From Epiperipatus broadwayi (Eukaryota > Onychophora > Udeonychophora > Euonychophora > Peripatidae), in assembly GCA_028023455.1 (NCBI GenBank), contig JAQFVV010012511.1, forward strand, positions 2,914,165 to 2,978,164: a stretch of 64,000 nt of DNA, read 5' to 3'. The notes under the pieces were generated by a model that was not told the DNA's origin, ran no database searches, and was given only the letters and a program-made list of their open reading frames with translations. The position numbers were made by a program, and so were the translations under genes. Below are positions 20,980-35,626 of this stretch, in pieces (position 1 is the first letter of the stretch; each line of letters begins with the position of its first letter).

Positions 20980-21026
20980 TTCATCCATCTATCTATCCAT
21001 TGATTCATCCATCTATCTATCTATAT
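20980..21026. repeat. (ATCC/ATCT)n microsatellite
   Basis: Imperfect tetranucleotide run of CATC and TATC units. Confidence 0.8.
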
Positions 21027-21051
21027 ACATACTGAACAATGATAAAAGGAT

Positions 21052-21110
21052 TGTGATCTGGGCCAACTAATGAGTGCTGCTTTAGCACAAAATGTGCATC
21101 TTGAGGATCA
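21052..21110 (+). ncRNA. hammerhead ribozyme-like motif, family 3, copy b (degenerate)
   Basis: CCAA, then CTAATGA (G5 lost), stem II GTGCT-GCTTT-AGCAC with a standard G-C at 10.1/11.1, then AAAA (G12 lost), stem III ATG-TG-CAT, C21100 as the cleavage base, then TTGAGGATC. Beyond the core, GATC upstream can pair with GATC downstream. Two core losses make it inactive. It sits between the two direct repeats at 20.75 and 21.12 kb, so those repeats are probably part of the same element. Confidence 0.5.
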
Positions 21111-21122
21111 TACATCTTTTTC

Positions 21123-21243
21123 CTGTCTGTGGTCATATGTTTATGATTAAATCCCTCCACAAGGTGTAAAAGTTGATAGAAAGCAGTCTTTACCTTGTGT
21201 AAGAGTGATGTAGTGAAAATACAGAAATATTACTTATTAAGTA
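21123..21243 (+). repeat. diverged direct repeat, copy 2
   Basis: Counterpart of 20745-20870, ending GTGATGTAGTGAAAATACAG then AAATATTACTTATTAAGTAG. It follows the family 3 hammerhead directly. Confidence 0.6.
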
Positions 21244-22819
21244 GTAACTGATAAAAAGATTTAAATCTTAATCTTGTCCTGAAAATTATCGTTTAGTTCT
21301 AAGCTATTTAAAAATAATCTTTTCAAACGGTGCACATTCATTTTAATTTTTTACTTACTGTATAAAAAAGAACCGAGCTTAATGAATTCGATAACCTTTA
21401 ATAAATAACCTTTTTGTTTCTTTCAAATTTATGGTTAACTGGAAAGTTGCAGAGTTTAGAATAACAGCCAAACAAAAAAAAAAAAAGTTATATTCTCATT
21501 TCTATATATATAAAATAAAATAAGAATATATCTGTTCTCTAATCGATTAATTTCAGAGTAACTTTTTTAATATGTAGTGCAATTCTCAAAAAAGATTTTA
21601 AAGGATTTAAATTCTCAATTTACCAGCAAGGATAGACTTAGAATAAATATAGTGTCATGTCCCACATGCATCAGAAGCAACCTATGCTATGGCTAAATCA
21701 TAATTTATTTATGTGCATGAGTCCAATTTCTTTTCTTTTTTCTAAATAAAAACAACAACAACAAAACATTTTGTTTATATCTTACTATTTTATTTTATTT
21801 TTGGAAAAATAAACGATTGATGCAGTTCTCTGAAAAACATGATTTTTAAGATTAAAAAAAATTCGATTTTTCAAATATTAGAATTCCAGAAATCAGTCAT
21901 TTTACATCTAGTATTTTATTTAACAATAAGGTCTGATTATTCTTAATCTTTATTGACTTTAATCATCTAATTCTGAGATAATTTAAAATTATTTACTACT
22001 TTCATCTTACCATACTTTTTGAATTAATGAATAAACCTCATTTGCAACTTGAATAAAAAATTTTCTTGCTGCTCCTAGAGCCAAATCACACATTTAAAAG
22101 AAACAATGCATAGAAAATGTGGATTATAGTGATAATATAATTACATTATAAATTAGGAATGATTTTCTTTTCATGAATATTCACAATTCTTAATAAAGAA
22201 TTAAGGCTGTTTAACTTTCTTAACTTTACTAGAAAGGATGTTTCTATAACCAAAAAAAAAAAAAAACATTCAAAAAAATAATAAATAGAAAACTATATTT
22301 ATGCATGAAGTAACATTTACTTTTCGAAATAAAATAATCTACATAAGAACAGGTGCATTAGCTAATTAAAGAAATAAACAAAATATATCAAAATTTGTCC
22401 CTTAATAAGAATAATTATAAACTGATCTAATTTAACAAATATGTCTTTGATTGAAATTGAAGCTTTAATTTTATCTAACAGGTTTAATTCTTAAATCTCA
22501 TGTTCTCAGAGGATATTTTTGATGAAGTAAAAATGATTTTAAAAAAATTGTGATAAATATACTGCTTATGTAATTAGAACAGAAGTTAACTTCATTCTTA
22601 ACAAAGCATATGACTTCTAAAAAAAAAAAAAATAAAGGATGACTTTTTAGCTATTAAATAATGAAAAAATGATAAATCCCTATAATTCTTTTAAACCTAC
22701 TCATTCAGTATACTGAACGTTTACTATAGTAAATAAAGGGTGAGAAGATTAAAACCTGTTCATTAAAGTTGAAGGAATTGCTATCTTAATACAAGCTGAA
22801 CACTGATTGGGTATATGTG
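21244..22819. other. AT-rich non-coding DNA
   Basis: A runs occur at 21475-21486, 22251-22266 and 22619-22632. No gene or clear repeat is visible. Confidence 0.45.
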
Positions 22820-22825
22820 TGGGAG

Positions 22826-22895
22826 ATTATGATCTGGCCCAACTGATGGGTGCTAGTTCTGCATGAAATATGCATATTAAGGATCATGTATCTTC
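22826..22895 (+). ncRNA. hammerhead ribozyme-like motif, family 3, copy c (degenerate)
   Basis: CCCAA, CTGATGG (A9 lost), stem II beginning GTGC and closing GCAT, intact GAAA, stem III ATA-TG-CAT, then TTAAGGATCATG. Stem I is short. The GATCTGG and GGATCAT flanks match copy b, confirming a common family. Confidence 0.45.
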
Positions 22896-23599
22896 TTCAC
22901 ATAAATGTGGGCATGTGTATCAGTTATTTGAGATGGAGTGGAGAATAAATATAGACAGAAAATCCTAAGTTCAAATCTCTCTATTCATTGTAATTCTTTT
23001 TGAAGATAAAAGCAGTAAGACAGTTGTTCAGATATGAGAAGATTATAATAAGATATTATTTACAAAAAAAGAAAATTGCAGACCCTTCACATAATTAAAG
23101 AAAAAGTTTCTCATAAAAGCAACATTACTTGCTGAAAATATTAAAATAAAATGACTTTTAGAAAAAAATCTTCTTATATGTAAGTTTTATAAATGTCCTA
23201 AAGTGTTCAAACTGACATCCTTTTTATGTCCAATTGTTAGCATCATGAATCTCCCTTGTATTATTGACTAAATATATCACCAATCATTTTCAACCTTGAG
23301 TCAATAAAATTAAATCTTATATTAAAAATGTCTCTCATTTTATTTCTATTTTTAAAAATCTTAAATAAATATCTTTTAATTGTTTTGTTTCCTCCCCTCC
23401 CTTTGTCATTAATATCCAAATTAATAAACAAACTTCTTAATTTCCCTATCAAATTTTTGTATGACTAATATTATTTTATTTGCAGTGGCAACCACTAAAA
23501 CAATTATTAGGAACAGTAGTGAGTTATTCCTTATTATTTGACACATTATTTATGATAGATTTTGGAAAGAAAGTCTGTGAAATCTGATACCTTTTATAC
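22896..23599. other. AT-rich DNA
   Basis: A weak B-box-like AAGTTCAAATCTC occurs near 22970 with no convincing tRNA fold. A 63-codon minus frame at 23261-23452 shows no domain. Confidence 0.35.
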
Positions 23600-23700
23600 C
23601 AGAGGTGTGCAACCTGAGGGTCATGAACTCTCAAGGGATAGTAAAAAAATTCTTGAGATCATGAAAATTTTGAGAAGTTCTCATGTTGTAAAATAAATTT
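23600..23700 (+). mobile_element. possible hAT-type DNA transposon terminus
   Basis: CAGAGGTGTGCAACCTGAGG resembles the CAGGGGTG(T/C)(C/G)CAACCT start common to many animal hAT elements. The matching inverted end was not found downstream, so only one end may survive. Confidence 0.3.
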
Positions 23701-24127
23701 TTAATTGAAAAAAAAAACAAAAAACATAAGCACTATTAAAAAATACATGAAAACTGCACAAGTCATTGTTGTGCATCTGATCACTTTTGTGTTTAAACAC
23801 TTCTTTCTTTATATTCCAATCCACTTTGTATAAACAGCATATCATAATGGCACTTCACTTATATTGCTCTCATTTCTCTTGTTCATTCTGTTTTGTTTTT
23901 CATGTTAGTATCCTCTTAATGTTGATATGTGCTACTATGTTCTTAAATGTACTCATTTTCTAAATCAGGCTAAAAAAGTTGTAATTGCTACAAATCAAGA
24001 GATCTAGTAAGAAACAAGCATTATTATACATTTTTTGTTAGTATGCAGTTTTTTTCAAAGTTCTTCTATCAAATCATATATACTGAAATATAATATAAAG
24101 TTATATATTTGTATGTGGTAAAATGAC

Positions 24128-26199
<2,072 letters not shown>

Positions 26200-26590
26200 T
26201 CACTGATGGTTTTTCTGGGAAAGCTGATAAACTGGCTTATCTTTATCAAGATAGGTATAGTCCAGGTAAGAGTTGTTCTATGCTTGGTTCTACTCCAACT
26301 TCAGTCAAGCTAACTGTTTTGTCCTCATTTGTGCAGGCTAATGACTCTTCAGAAGTTGACTTGAACTTCAGGTGAATCAAAACTCCTCCAAAAGGGAACT
26401 AGTAGTAGATCCTGGATATATTGTCCTGCCTTCAGTTATTTCATGGTTATTCTCTAACTCTGTAAACCCAACTCTGCAGCTAGCTATTCTTACTGCCAAT
26501 AGCTTCTCTGCATATTATTAGCCAACAAACTTGCACCTTTGTCCAACTAAATTGCTGCCAATTCTGCCAACTTCTTCTCAAAAATATTAG
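26200..26590. other. less AT-rich block of unknown nature
   Basis: The block stands out from its surroundings in composition. On the minus strand there are short open stretches (for example ELAAI and LDKGASLLANNMQRSYWQ) separated by stops. They could be an old retroelement gag or chance. No element ends were found. Confidence 0.25.
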
Positions 26591-27754
26591 TCAAAAACTA
26601 AAATAATCTTTTGATCCAAAACTTTTATAGTCTTGGATTGCTGTGACAAAAACACTAATTTAAAAAGTTTTTATCTTTCTAATCCTTTTGAAAACACTTT
26701 TAATTAAAAGCTACTTTGACAGTTTTTATCAAAGTTATGATCCACATATTTTTACTTAGATAGAGAATTGTATACAAGTATTAATTAATAGATTTCAAAA
26801 ATAAATCATGCTTGTTTTTAAATTCAAAATCAGAATTACAAATATTTATTAAACCTTTTGATAACTGTTTAATTTATAATAAAATTCTATTTAAAGTCCA
26901 AAATTATTTATCATTTTACTAGGATTATTTTATTCCAGGAAGGTAGAAAATATCTACTAAAATTTTTTGTCTGTGTTTATTTCTACTTTTCCTTTCAACT
27001 TTATATATATTTGTGCACACATACTATATTATTGTGTGCCATGTAACACATACGATTTCAATACAAATAACATGTTTGTCATCTAACATGAAGATTAAAA
27101 AAAAATACTGATTTTTTTTACAGTTATCTTAATAGTTATCACTCTAATATATATTTGATTTAGAAAATAGATTTAAAAATCATCTATCCTTTCAAACTAT
27201 TTAATAGTTCAATCTTTAACTACAATATATAAGATTTAAATCCCCCCCACCCATTTTAATCAAATTTTTTAAATCTGTAAAAAAAGTTTCAAATATTAAT
27301 GATTAAAATAGTAGCCATATAAAAAACAAATAAGAAGTCATTATCAATCATATGAGTTTGTTATTAAAACTATCTATAAACATTTTCCAGATTATGTCTA
27401 ATATCTGCTTAAAAAATATAGGTTCTCTGCAAAATTGTTTCAAATTTTATTTTTGCAAGGCTAATACAAAAATGGATATACAGAGACAAAAAAACAAAGC
27501 CATTTCCCTTCTGACTTAAACAAATATTGTTAGTCATATTATAAATTTTGATGAACTAAACTTATTTTCAAATGTAATGAAGTTAAAAAAAAAAAAAAAA
27601 CCTATTTATTAAAAAAGCCATATAAACATATACACACACAGACAATACTTGAATTTTAAAAAATAACACTTTAAAGTTACCTAGTATATTGAAGTTTCTA
27701 TTCAATTAAAGAATTATAAAATAATTTCCACCAGTATTATATATTACAATTTTA
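26591..27754. other. AT-rich non-coding DNA
   Basis: A C run occurs at 27241-27248 and an A run at 27584-27600. Nothing else stands out. Confidence 0.45.
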
Positions 27755-28105
27755 TCACATGATCACCACTTCCTATGATTACACAAGCTATTAAGCTGTA
27801 GTTAACTCTCTATATAGTACTGCCACCCATTGCAAACCCTAGTAATCTATGGATGCAAGAAGGTTTGTGCATAAACTCCCTATCTAGTGCCTACTCATCT
27901 AATATCACTAGACTAGTTTCTAGCTTGTGGCTCTCAGATCCAAGGCTCATCACTGATGAAAGTCACAATCTATAAACTGGTCTAGGAATATTGGATTAGT
28001 ATGCACTAAATAGGGATTTTATGCACAAACCTTCTTCCATCCATTGATTATGAATGCTTACATGGTGCATTACTGTAAGAAGAGTTTGGTACTATATTAC
28101 AATTT
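27755..28105. repeat. hammerhead element family 1, truncated inverted pair
   Basis: The first half (to about 27930) is a minus-strand piece of the 456-bp unit and the second half (from about 27930) is a plus-strand piece. They meet just upstream of the hammerhead region. The plus half retains a decayed hammerhead near 27945-27990: CTGATGA present, GAAA changed to TAAA, stems damaged. Confidence 0.6.
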
Positions 28106-28419
28106 TGTCATGTTTTTATTTTTCAATTTATTATTTTTAAATTTAATGTTTCTGTTTTTTTTTTTTAATATTGGAAAGTCGCATTCAAGCATTTCTCTTG
28201 AAATTCATTTCACCACAGCATTGGGGAAAAAGTGTCAAGCACAACCACAAAAATAATCATATTTGTTGCCCTACTAATCTTTCTTTCATTGAACGATCTC
28301 ATGCCTGTTCTTTCACATGAAAAATATCCAAATGAACAATGAATATTTCTTATCCGAAAAAATTATTTGTAATAATATATAATTTAACTTACTTTTACCA
28401 AGTTATTAGCAACCTAAAC

Positions 28420-28485
28420 CACTAAACATGCACTGAGTGGCACTACTATATGGATAGTTTTGCCTGTTTTAACCAATAAATCAGT
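28420..28485. repeat. hammerhead element family 1, tiny remnant
   Basis: AACCACTAAACAT (complement of the unit start) is joined directly to a unit end, GGCACTACTATATGGATAG then TTTTGCCTG. The whole interior, including the ribozyme, is deleted. Confidence 0.5.
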
Positions 28486-29341
28486 TGAAAATCCTTCAAG
28501 AAGCACACTATTACAATGCCCATTCTGACATTAAAATTTAAACACAATTTTTATGATAATTTAAGTTGAATTAAACTCATTTTTAAATACCTTTTTTTTT
28601 TTTCAAAAAAACTTTTAAATATATAAAATATTAATTAACACAATATAAATCTGTAAAAAAATTTGAATTACTTAAAGATTGGCTGATTTTTTCCATCACT
28701 CATTACTGCTTTAAAGATCATAATTTTAGACACTAGTCCAAAAATTTTAATATTTTTAGTAAAAAAAACTTAAAAGTCGAGATAACATTATTCTATTATT
28801 AATTATAACTTACTTAAATGTCATTAGTTATGTGCAAAGATTTATAATCACTATTTTTAAAATATTAATAATGCTAGGTATTGTATTTCTCATGTTCTCA
28901 CATTTAAAAAGGCTTCTACTGCCATCTATGAATTTAATTCTGTATTATATAAAAACGTTCTTAAAATGATAACATTGAATTGCACCTCGTCGAAAAATAT
29001 ATTTAAATTACAGTAGTCTCCTCATATTCACTGCATTTGCTTTCAAATGTTTTTATAAATAAATAAGACACTCTGTACCATCTATATGTTTAACAAATAT
29101 AATACACTTTCGGTTCTATTTAATTTTAAAAAATACATCCATTAAAACATCAATAAAAATAAATAATAATAATGTAGTCACAAAAAAAGATACAGGCAAT
29201 AACAAATATGGAGCTATGATTAATGGTTCTTAAGCTTCAGAGATTGCTAATCTACCATTGTTCTTTTCCAAATAACAAAACGAGAGAATAAATATATAAA
29301 TGCGTGCATGCTGAGTCTTTGAGATTAGAAAATTACTGGCT
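28486..29341. other. AT-rich DNA grading into a CpG-richer block
   Basis: No gene is visible. CpG dinucleotides become more frequent from about 28960. Confidence 0.4.
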
Positions 29342-29665
29342 TCATAACGGCACTCTAAAATTAATTGATTCAAATTTAAAAATGTCTATTTTTTTTTCAT
29401 TATTATTTTTTAAATCCGATGTAATGACTGATTGAAGGAGGGGGATTACTGGATTAACTTTTTTCTTAAGGCAATTTTTATTTTTATGCTTTAACCTTTT
29501 GACTGTTTGACTCGTTCTTAATCGAGGCAATTTTTGATACATATTCGTAAATTCGTTTTTAATCGAGTAAATTTGACATCGCTGTAAATTGCTTAGTTTT
29601 TGGACTACGTTTATGGTTTTAACGTCATTTTTTAGAACGCAAAAAGTTTTATAATATACTGCCAT
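29342..29665 (-). CDS. uncharacterised 107-codon ORF in a CpG-richer block
   Basis: This ATG-to-stop frame starts in sequence that is unusually CpG-rich for the window, both inside it and upstream. The predicted protein is basic (many Lys/Arg, pI clearly high) with a short mixed-hydrophobic start (MAVYYKTFCVLKNDV) that could suit mitochondrial import, but no known domain is evident. Upstream on the same strand are two inverted CCAAT boxes. It may be a first exon or small gene, part of a CpG-rich repeat, or chance. No GT donor was assigned. Confidence 0.3.
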   Translation of the reverse strand: MAVYYKTFCVLKNDVKTINVVQKLSNLQRCQIYSIKNEFTNMYQKLPRLRTSQTVKRLKHKNKNCLKKKVNPVIPLLQSVITSDLKNNNEKKIDIFKFESINFRVPL

Positions 29666-29742
29666 CTATTGAATTATTTTACAAGTAAAAAATCAATTAA
29701 TTGATGATTTATGTCAAACAAAAACTAAGCACTGCCTTTTTA

Positions 29743-29852
29743 CATCTTTTCTTGAATCTTATTGGCTGTTGAAATTTTGTAAACAAAAGAAAATGGAAAA
29801 GCTCCGCCTTCTCATCATCTTTTCTTGAATCTTATTGGCTGTTAAAATTTTT
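29743..29852 (-). promoter_or_regulatory. duplicated segment with CCAAT boxes
   Basis: A segment CATCTTTTCTTGAATCTTAT followed by TGGCTGTT occurs twice, about 72 bp apart. Each copy holds AGCCAATAAG on the minus strand, a CCAAT box. They lie 80-190 bp upstream of the 107-codon ORF, a reasonable promoter distance, but promoter function is inference only. Confidence 0.3.
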
Positions 29853-30639
29853 ATATGGCTGCCAAAAATTAAAAATTTACGAACGCTTTTGTTTTATTTT
29901 GAAAATGATAAACGAATGTTTTAGAGCATTTTAAAAATATTTTTTGATGAAATACAAATAAAATACAAATTATTTTCATATAATATGTCAAAAATAAATA
30001 TTATTTTACAAAAATAGTTACGATTTTAGCAAGAATTATTTATTTATTGCAAAGTCGGGAAAAAAAAATCATAACGTGAAATTATGATTGCCGTTTCTTT
30101 TCATGTCAACCGTAACAAATATTTTTAAAATTAAAAATCAAAATTTATTTTTGAACAAACTTTCGTTTATTTTTATAATGTGAGAAATTACTAATATACT
30201 TTTTAAAAACGAAACTAAAGTGAATATATTTAAAAAAACGGTCAATAACTTTTGAAAAATTGATACATTATTTTGTGCATCGGCTAATTAAAAGCTTTGA
30301 GTGATACCACCTGCAGCGAATGAACAATTGGACAGTTAAAGGGTTAATAATATGACTAAAGTTATTTAACATAAATCTTATATTTATGAATTTAAAATAA
30401 CGTTAAAAGTAACTAAATTAAACAAATTATATATATAATTGGGCAGTAAAAAAAATGCTGTTTATAATTTATACACAAAAATATATATATCTTGCAAAAC
30501 TGAGACCATTGCTTTGTAAAGAATTTTCAACACGGGTTGCTATATTTCCAGAAAATCCATGATTTGGTATTGTAGGAGTATGACATCTCTTCATTAACAG
30601 TGAAGCCCACATCATATTACAAGCATTGCTTTAACAGAG
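29853..30639. other. CpG-richer AT-rich DNA
   Basis: Several CpG sites (AACGATTT, AGTCGGG, AACGTGAAAT, CAACCGTAAC) continue to about 30320. No gene recognised. Confidence 0.35.
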
Positions 30640-30785
30640 GCAAAACTTTTTATAAAGTAGTGCCACCTAGTGCAAGCCAGAGTAATCAATGGATGCAAAA
30701 AGGCTTGTGCATAAAATACCTAACCAGTGTCTATTTGTCAAATATCTCCTGATGTGATGTTTAGTGATTTAATCATAGTTTTCAT
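30640..30785 (-). repeat. hammerhead element family 1, end fragments
   Basis: A minus-strand unit end (AGTGCCACCTAGTGCAAGCC through GGCTTGTGCATAAAATACC) is joined near 30752 to a plus-strand unit start, TGATGTGATGTTTAGTG. The ribozyme is absent. Confidence 0.55.
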
Positions 30786-33570
30786 ATTTAAACCAGTGTA
30801 TTGATACTTGTTTGAGATTAATCTGGAATCTTTTTCCTATAACTAAAATGATTTGAAAGCTATTTTTTGATTACTACCAAGTGACTATCTGGGATAGTTA
30901 TGGATCTGATTGTAAACTAAAAACTGCAAGAATCATTTGATCCAGACTAAAACCTCAAATCATGAACGTGGTAGACATATGCTAAAACATTATAACATAA
31001 AACACTTTAACAAGATGACATGCCTCTAATACATTAAATTATTCTAATCTTAATACTGAACTATTAAAAAAAATATTTAATTATGCAGCAAAAAATTAAT
31101 TATTCATGTGTGTGTAGCCTTTCTATTCTGCTACATTATTATATATTTGTAAATAATGGTAAATTTTAGTAGAATTTTTAAATTTTATATAATAGTTAGT
31201 AACAACCTATTATTTAATTTCCTGTTTGTTAGTATTAAACTTAAGTTAGTTTTTTTTTTAAAGCAAGATAATTTATTTATGTTATAAATTTGAAATATAA
31301 AGTATTATTAGTTTTAAGATAAAATGAGTAATAATTAAAAATCATATAAGATATTTTAAATTAATAGTCATGAGTATAGTTAATATTTTTGTAATTATTA
31401 ATAATCAAATTTTTAAAAAAATGTTATTTATTTATTGTCTTAAATTATTTAACTAATAATGATAAAATAAATGAAAAATGAGGTGTGTGTTAATAAGTGT
31501 GCATTCATACATTTATGTAATAATTAATTAAATTTTGATTCCTTGTTCTAAACTTGATTTATCACTTGTGTAAATCATAAATGTTACATTTTACTTAACT
31601 GTATCAATTTTATGAAAAGTATCTAAAATTAATAGTTGTAATAACATAAATGATAAATTTTATGTATCAAAATTTAAGTTAAAACAAAAGAGTGTTTTAT
31701 TATTAAAATATACATTTAAATGTTACATTAGTAAAATTAAAAAATATATATTTAATAATCTTAATAATAAATTATTTTAAAAGACTAGACAAAAATAATA
31801 ATATGTAAATTTTAGCAAGTGTCTGGAATTAATCAATCAATCAGGTACTGGAAGATTTTCCAATAAATATAAGTGAGCAGATGTGAAGGGGGTGAAATTA
31901 AGAAAATTTCAGAGGAATAAAACTATATTCCTTTTGCTTTGAAATCTATGTTTAGATTTATTAAAATTTTATTATTGTGACTTTAAAAAGTAGTGGTAAT
32001 AATTTGCAAAAATAAAGAAAGTATCTTAAAAAGTTTATGTACTAATTTACCTATGGAATAAAAAGCCCAGATATCCTCATTGGTTTACTACAGAAACTGA
32101 CTAGAAACTTACGGTAATTGTAGGAAATAGTACATTTCAGAAGATAAAAATGTATTTGGTTAAAAACCTTTACAGAATATTAAACCATTTTGCATATAGA
32201 ACAATGCAAAGGATACATAAGGAATTTATTAATCTTCATATGCTGAATGATAGAAAACATTTCTATTAACTTTAATAATTATCAGTAATAAATATTATAA
32301 ATTTTATTGAGTAAAATTATTAACCCTTCATGATATAGATTTATTAGTGACTTTAGCAAAATGAAAATAACTTTAAAAAGGAAAAATATTTACTGCTGAC
32401 TAATTTTATTTAAAGTGCATCTACTAACTGTAATTTCATATAAGGAAGAATTAGTGATTGTATTAACGTGCTAAATATGGAACATTAAAAAGAAGAGTTT
32501 AGAACTTTATAATGTTATTAAAAAAATATTATCGAAATTATTAACATATTAAATGTGAATGATTTTGAGAACTCTAGAATTTTATAAGTCTATTAGCAAA
32601 TATTATTGAAGTTATTAACAAAATAAATGAGAATGATTTGGAGAACTTTGCAATAAGTTTAATTCTACAGTAAATATTTTATTGCTGGAAAAAGGAAAGG
32701 ATATTTTTTAAAAAATAATAAATATCTTATTAAAAAATAACTTTCATACAGTGAAGAAATTTTTGTCAGTAATATAAGAAGTATGAACTGTTAATACAAA
32801 AACTTTTTATTGTTATTAATAATCAACATTTTTTGGGTTTTCTTCATCTTTTTTCATTCATGCTGCAAAGAATGGAGAAAAAGTGCATGGGGAGAAAAAG
32901 AGAGAAAAAAAATCTCTATTCCAGTAAACTGGTTGTCAATAGCAACAGTACTTCCCTTTTGAAAATATTTTATTCAGTGCAAAGAATAGAAAAAAACTTT
33001 ATATTGTATTATTGTAACATAGGAACTATAATCTTTAATATTAGTTATGCATAATTATTTATTCATATTATATTAGTTTTAAGATTTTAATATTTTAGAA
33101 TTTTTTGGTATTAAAAAAAAGAGAAAAGAAAAATTAATTTATTTTTTTCAAATTATGATTCTATAAAATTATGGAGTTATAACAACCAGCAGGTTGTCAA
33201 TAATAATCATAAAAATATTATGATTAATGTAACTTTAATTTACTATATTTCAGTATTGAAATCAAACTGAGAGAGTGCAAATTTCTCAAGCGCTTATGAC
33301 AACCAACAGCTAATATTGACTGCACTTTATAAAATAATATTATTTACATATATTTCAGTATAAGATATTGATATTGGATTATTCAAACCAAAAATCAGGT
33401 AAAATAAATATGTATAATACTTATTATGTGTATAATCATGTAAAACAATAGAAGAGTGAATATAGTTATTACAATGTGCATATGTATATAAAATGTATAT
33501 GTAATTGCTCTCTGAATAAATTAAAAGTAACTAGTCCTACCTTTATTAATGGTCCACTATACTTATATAG
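30786..33570. other. AT-rich non-coding DNA
   Basis: This is the most featureless part of the window. ORFs are short and compositionally random. Confidence 0.5.
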
Positions 33571-34090
33571 ACACTAAATATTGCAACTTGAGCATAGAGA
33601 TTGAAATTATTGATACAAAGAAGTTGAAATAAACCTCTTTAAACAGGTAAATATAACCGGTCCTGATGCAAACTAATAAACAGTCAATTATAACATTACA
33701 AACTGCAATTATAATTTTCAAATTGTACCCATGTATTATTAAGTAATAAATGTAATAATGCTCAAGGCTAAATGGATTTGTAAGTAATTATTAAAAACCA
33801 GTCAACAATTAGACAATCCTAATAACAATAACCATCAATAATTTCAAACTGTTGACAAGGTAATTTCCTTTTAACAATAACATTAGAATACCATCTTTAT
33901 TAATCATCCAATACACTTACATAGACACTAAAGATTACAACTTGACTATAAAGATTGAAATTATAATTGACTATTTATAAGTCTGCATTCAGAACAAGTT
34001 ATATTTACCTGTTTAAAGAGGTTTATTTAAACTTCTTTGTATCAATAAGTTTAATTTCTGTGGTCAAGTTGCAATCGTTAGTGTATATAT
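33571..34090. repeat. foldback element, arms about 90 bp
   Basis: The left arm 33571-33655 contains TGATACAAAGAAGTTGAAAT and CCTCTTTAAACAGGTAAATA. The right arm 33995-34085 contains their complements. A piece of the left arm (ACTTATATAGACACTAAA and following) is also repeated directly at about 33885-33965. No coding capacity. Confidence 0.65.
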
Positions 34091-34122
34091 TGTACCAATA
34101 TTGATATTGGCACATGATAATT

Positions 34123-35626
34123 TATCTAAAAAAAAATTATTAAAATAATCTTTCGTAAAAGAAAACATATCTAAAAGTTTAATAGTTTTCTATCATTAGT
34201 TTTTAAAATAAAAGTTAGAAAATAATTGATTAAAAGGGCTGAGGGAGAGTTTAAAAAATACAAATCTCTTTTTATTCGAATTAAAAAAAAAAGTAATCTT
34301 AAAACTAGTTATATATGTGCGTATATATGAGCGAATGTAAATAAATAAAAATGTATGCGTAATAAATATTAAAATGAAATAAAAAAAGATTATCATTAAA
34401 AACACAGCGATGGCTATTAATTAAAATATAAAACAACAGGATTAAAAAGCTTGTCTCCAAAGGATTAGCTACTAATTAAAATTATATAAAACAACACGTA
34501 TGCATGACTATTACCAACTAAACAATCTTCCAAAACACGTCAAAGGATTATCAATGGAATTTTGACAACAAATATTGCCGGAGGATATTACAAAGACAAC
34601 ACATCGCAGGTATAAATAGACCTTTTTTTATCAGACAAATGAATTGAGTCAGTTAAGTCAAGAGAGGACAATCAGTTGAGTTAATTGTATCCAGAAACAA
34701 AATGCAGTGCTGAGCAGCTTTTGGGAATGCATGTTTCTCCACGCCTGAAGTCCGATGAAAACAGCAAGATATGCACGTGAAATAATGTCAGAATAACAAC
34801 TTGGAAATCTCCATCAATATCTAATTGTCTCCAATAGTAATAATCGTGAATAATAAGAAAACTCATCAAGGAAACGTCCCAGCCGGCTGGAAGTATTTGT
34901 AATGGAAGCAGCAAACAAGAAGAAAACAAAGTTCTAAATCTACGTTCAAAATCCTAGGTAAAATATTTGCTTATTTTCATTTATACCATAATAGCCATTG
35001 CATTAATTCGTAAAGCCTCCAGAGACAAGTAATTTGAACTCTATAATCATGCATAAAGTGAACTATTGATGTGCGTGTTTGTGAATGCTATATGATTTTA
35101 TAAACATCAAACATTATTTATGCTTTTCATAAGATATATATTATAGTGTGTTAATTTAAAATGTGTGTGTGTTATATTAGTTAAAAAATTATAAAGATGT
35201 TTAAATTTAGTAAATTAATGTCAGTTAATAAATTGTCTTAAAACTTAAACTCTATTTGTCGGTCAATTCTTTTACAAATCTTTTATCAATTCTTTTCACC
35301 ACTAATTATGTATAATCTATTAGTGATTACAAACAACTGAGCTGGTCATGTATATTTAGGCATTGAGTTAGTGGCCATTGCTCAAAGCGCATTATTTATT
35401 CATTCTTGGATAATTAACTGGTGCCCATGTTTACATGAAATAAAAAAAGTGCTTTGAACTCTGGTGTTGAACTCAACAGTCGAGAAGAAGTTATATCCTG
35501 GAAATGTAACGCTAGTTATATATTTTATAGCTATCATTTGAGCATACATACTCTCCGAGTATGTTCCTCTCTGCCTAAGAGACCAGTGTTTCCATCAACC
35601 CATTTTGAACCTGGTACAATATATAT
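34123..35626 (+). mobile_element. LTR-like element, plus copy (1.5 kb)
   Basis: This block is repeated in inverted orientation at 55211-56902. In order it has a polypurine-like run at 34232-34249, a TATA box TATAAATA at 34611-34618, AATAAA-type signals near 35228, and a primer-site-like TGGTGCCCATG at 35419-35429 (TGGCGCCCGTG in the other copy). It ends with a hairpin ACATACTC-TCC-GAGTATGT (35546-35564) and GAACCTGGT. The TATA and polyA order resembles an LTR. A polypurine run before and a primer site after the same LTR is odd and discussed under findings. No protein is encoded. Confidence 0.55.

Noticed and set aside
20980-21026. Short repeats as a CRISPR-like array
   Set aside because: They are contiguous tetranucleotide microsatellite units without spacers, and the genome is eukaryotic.
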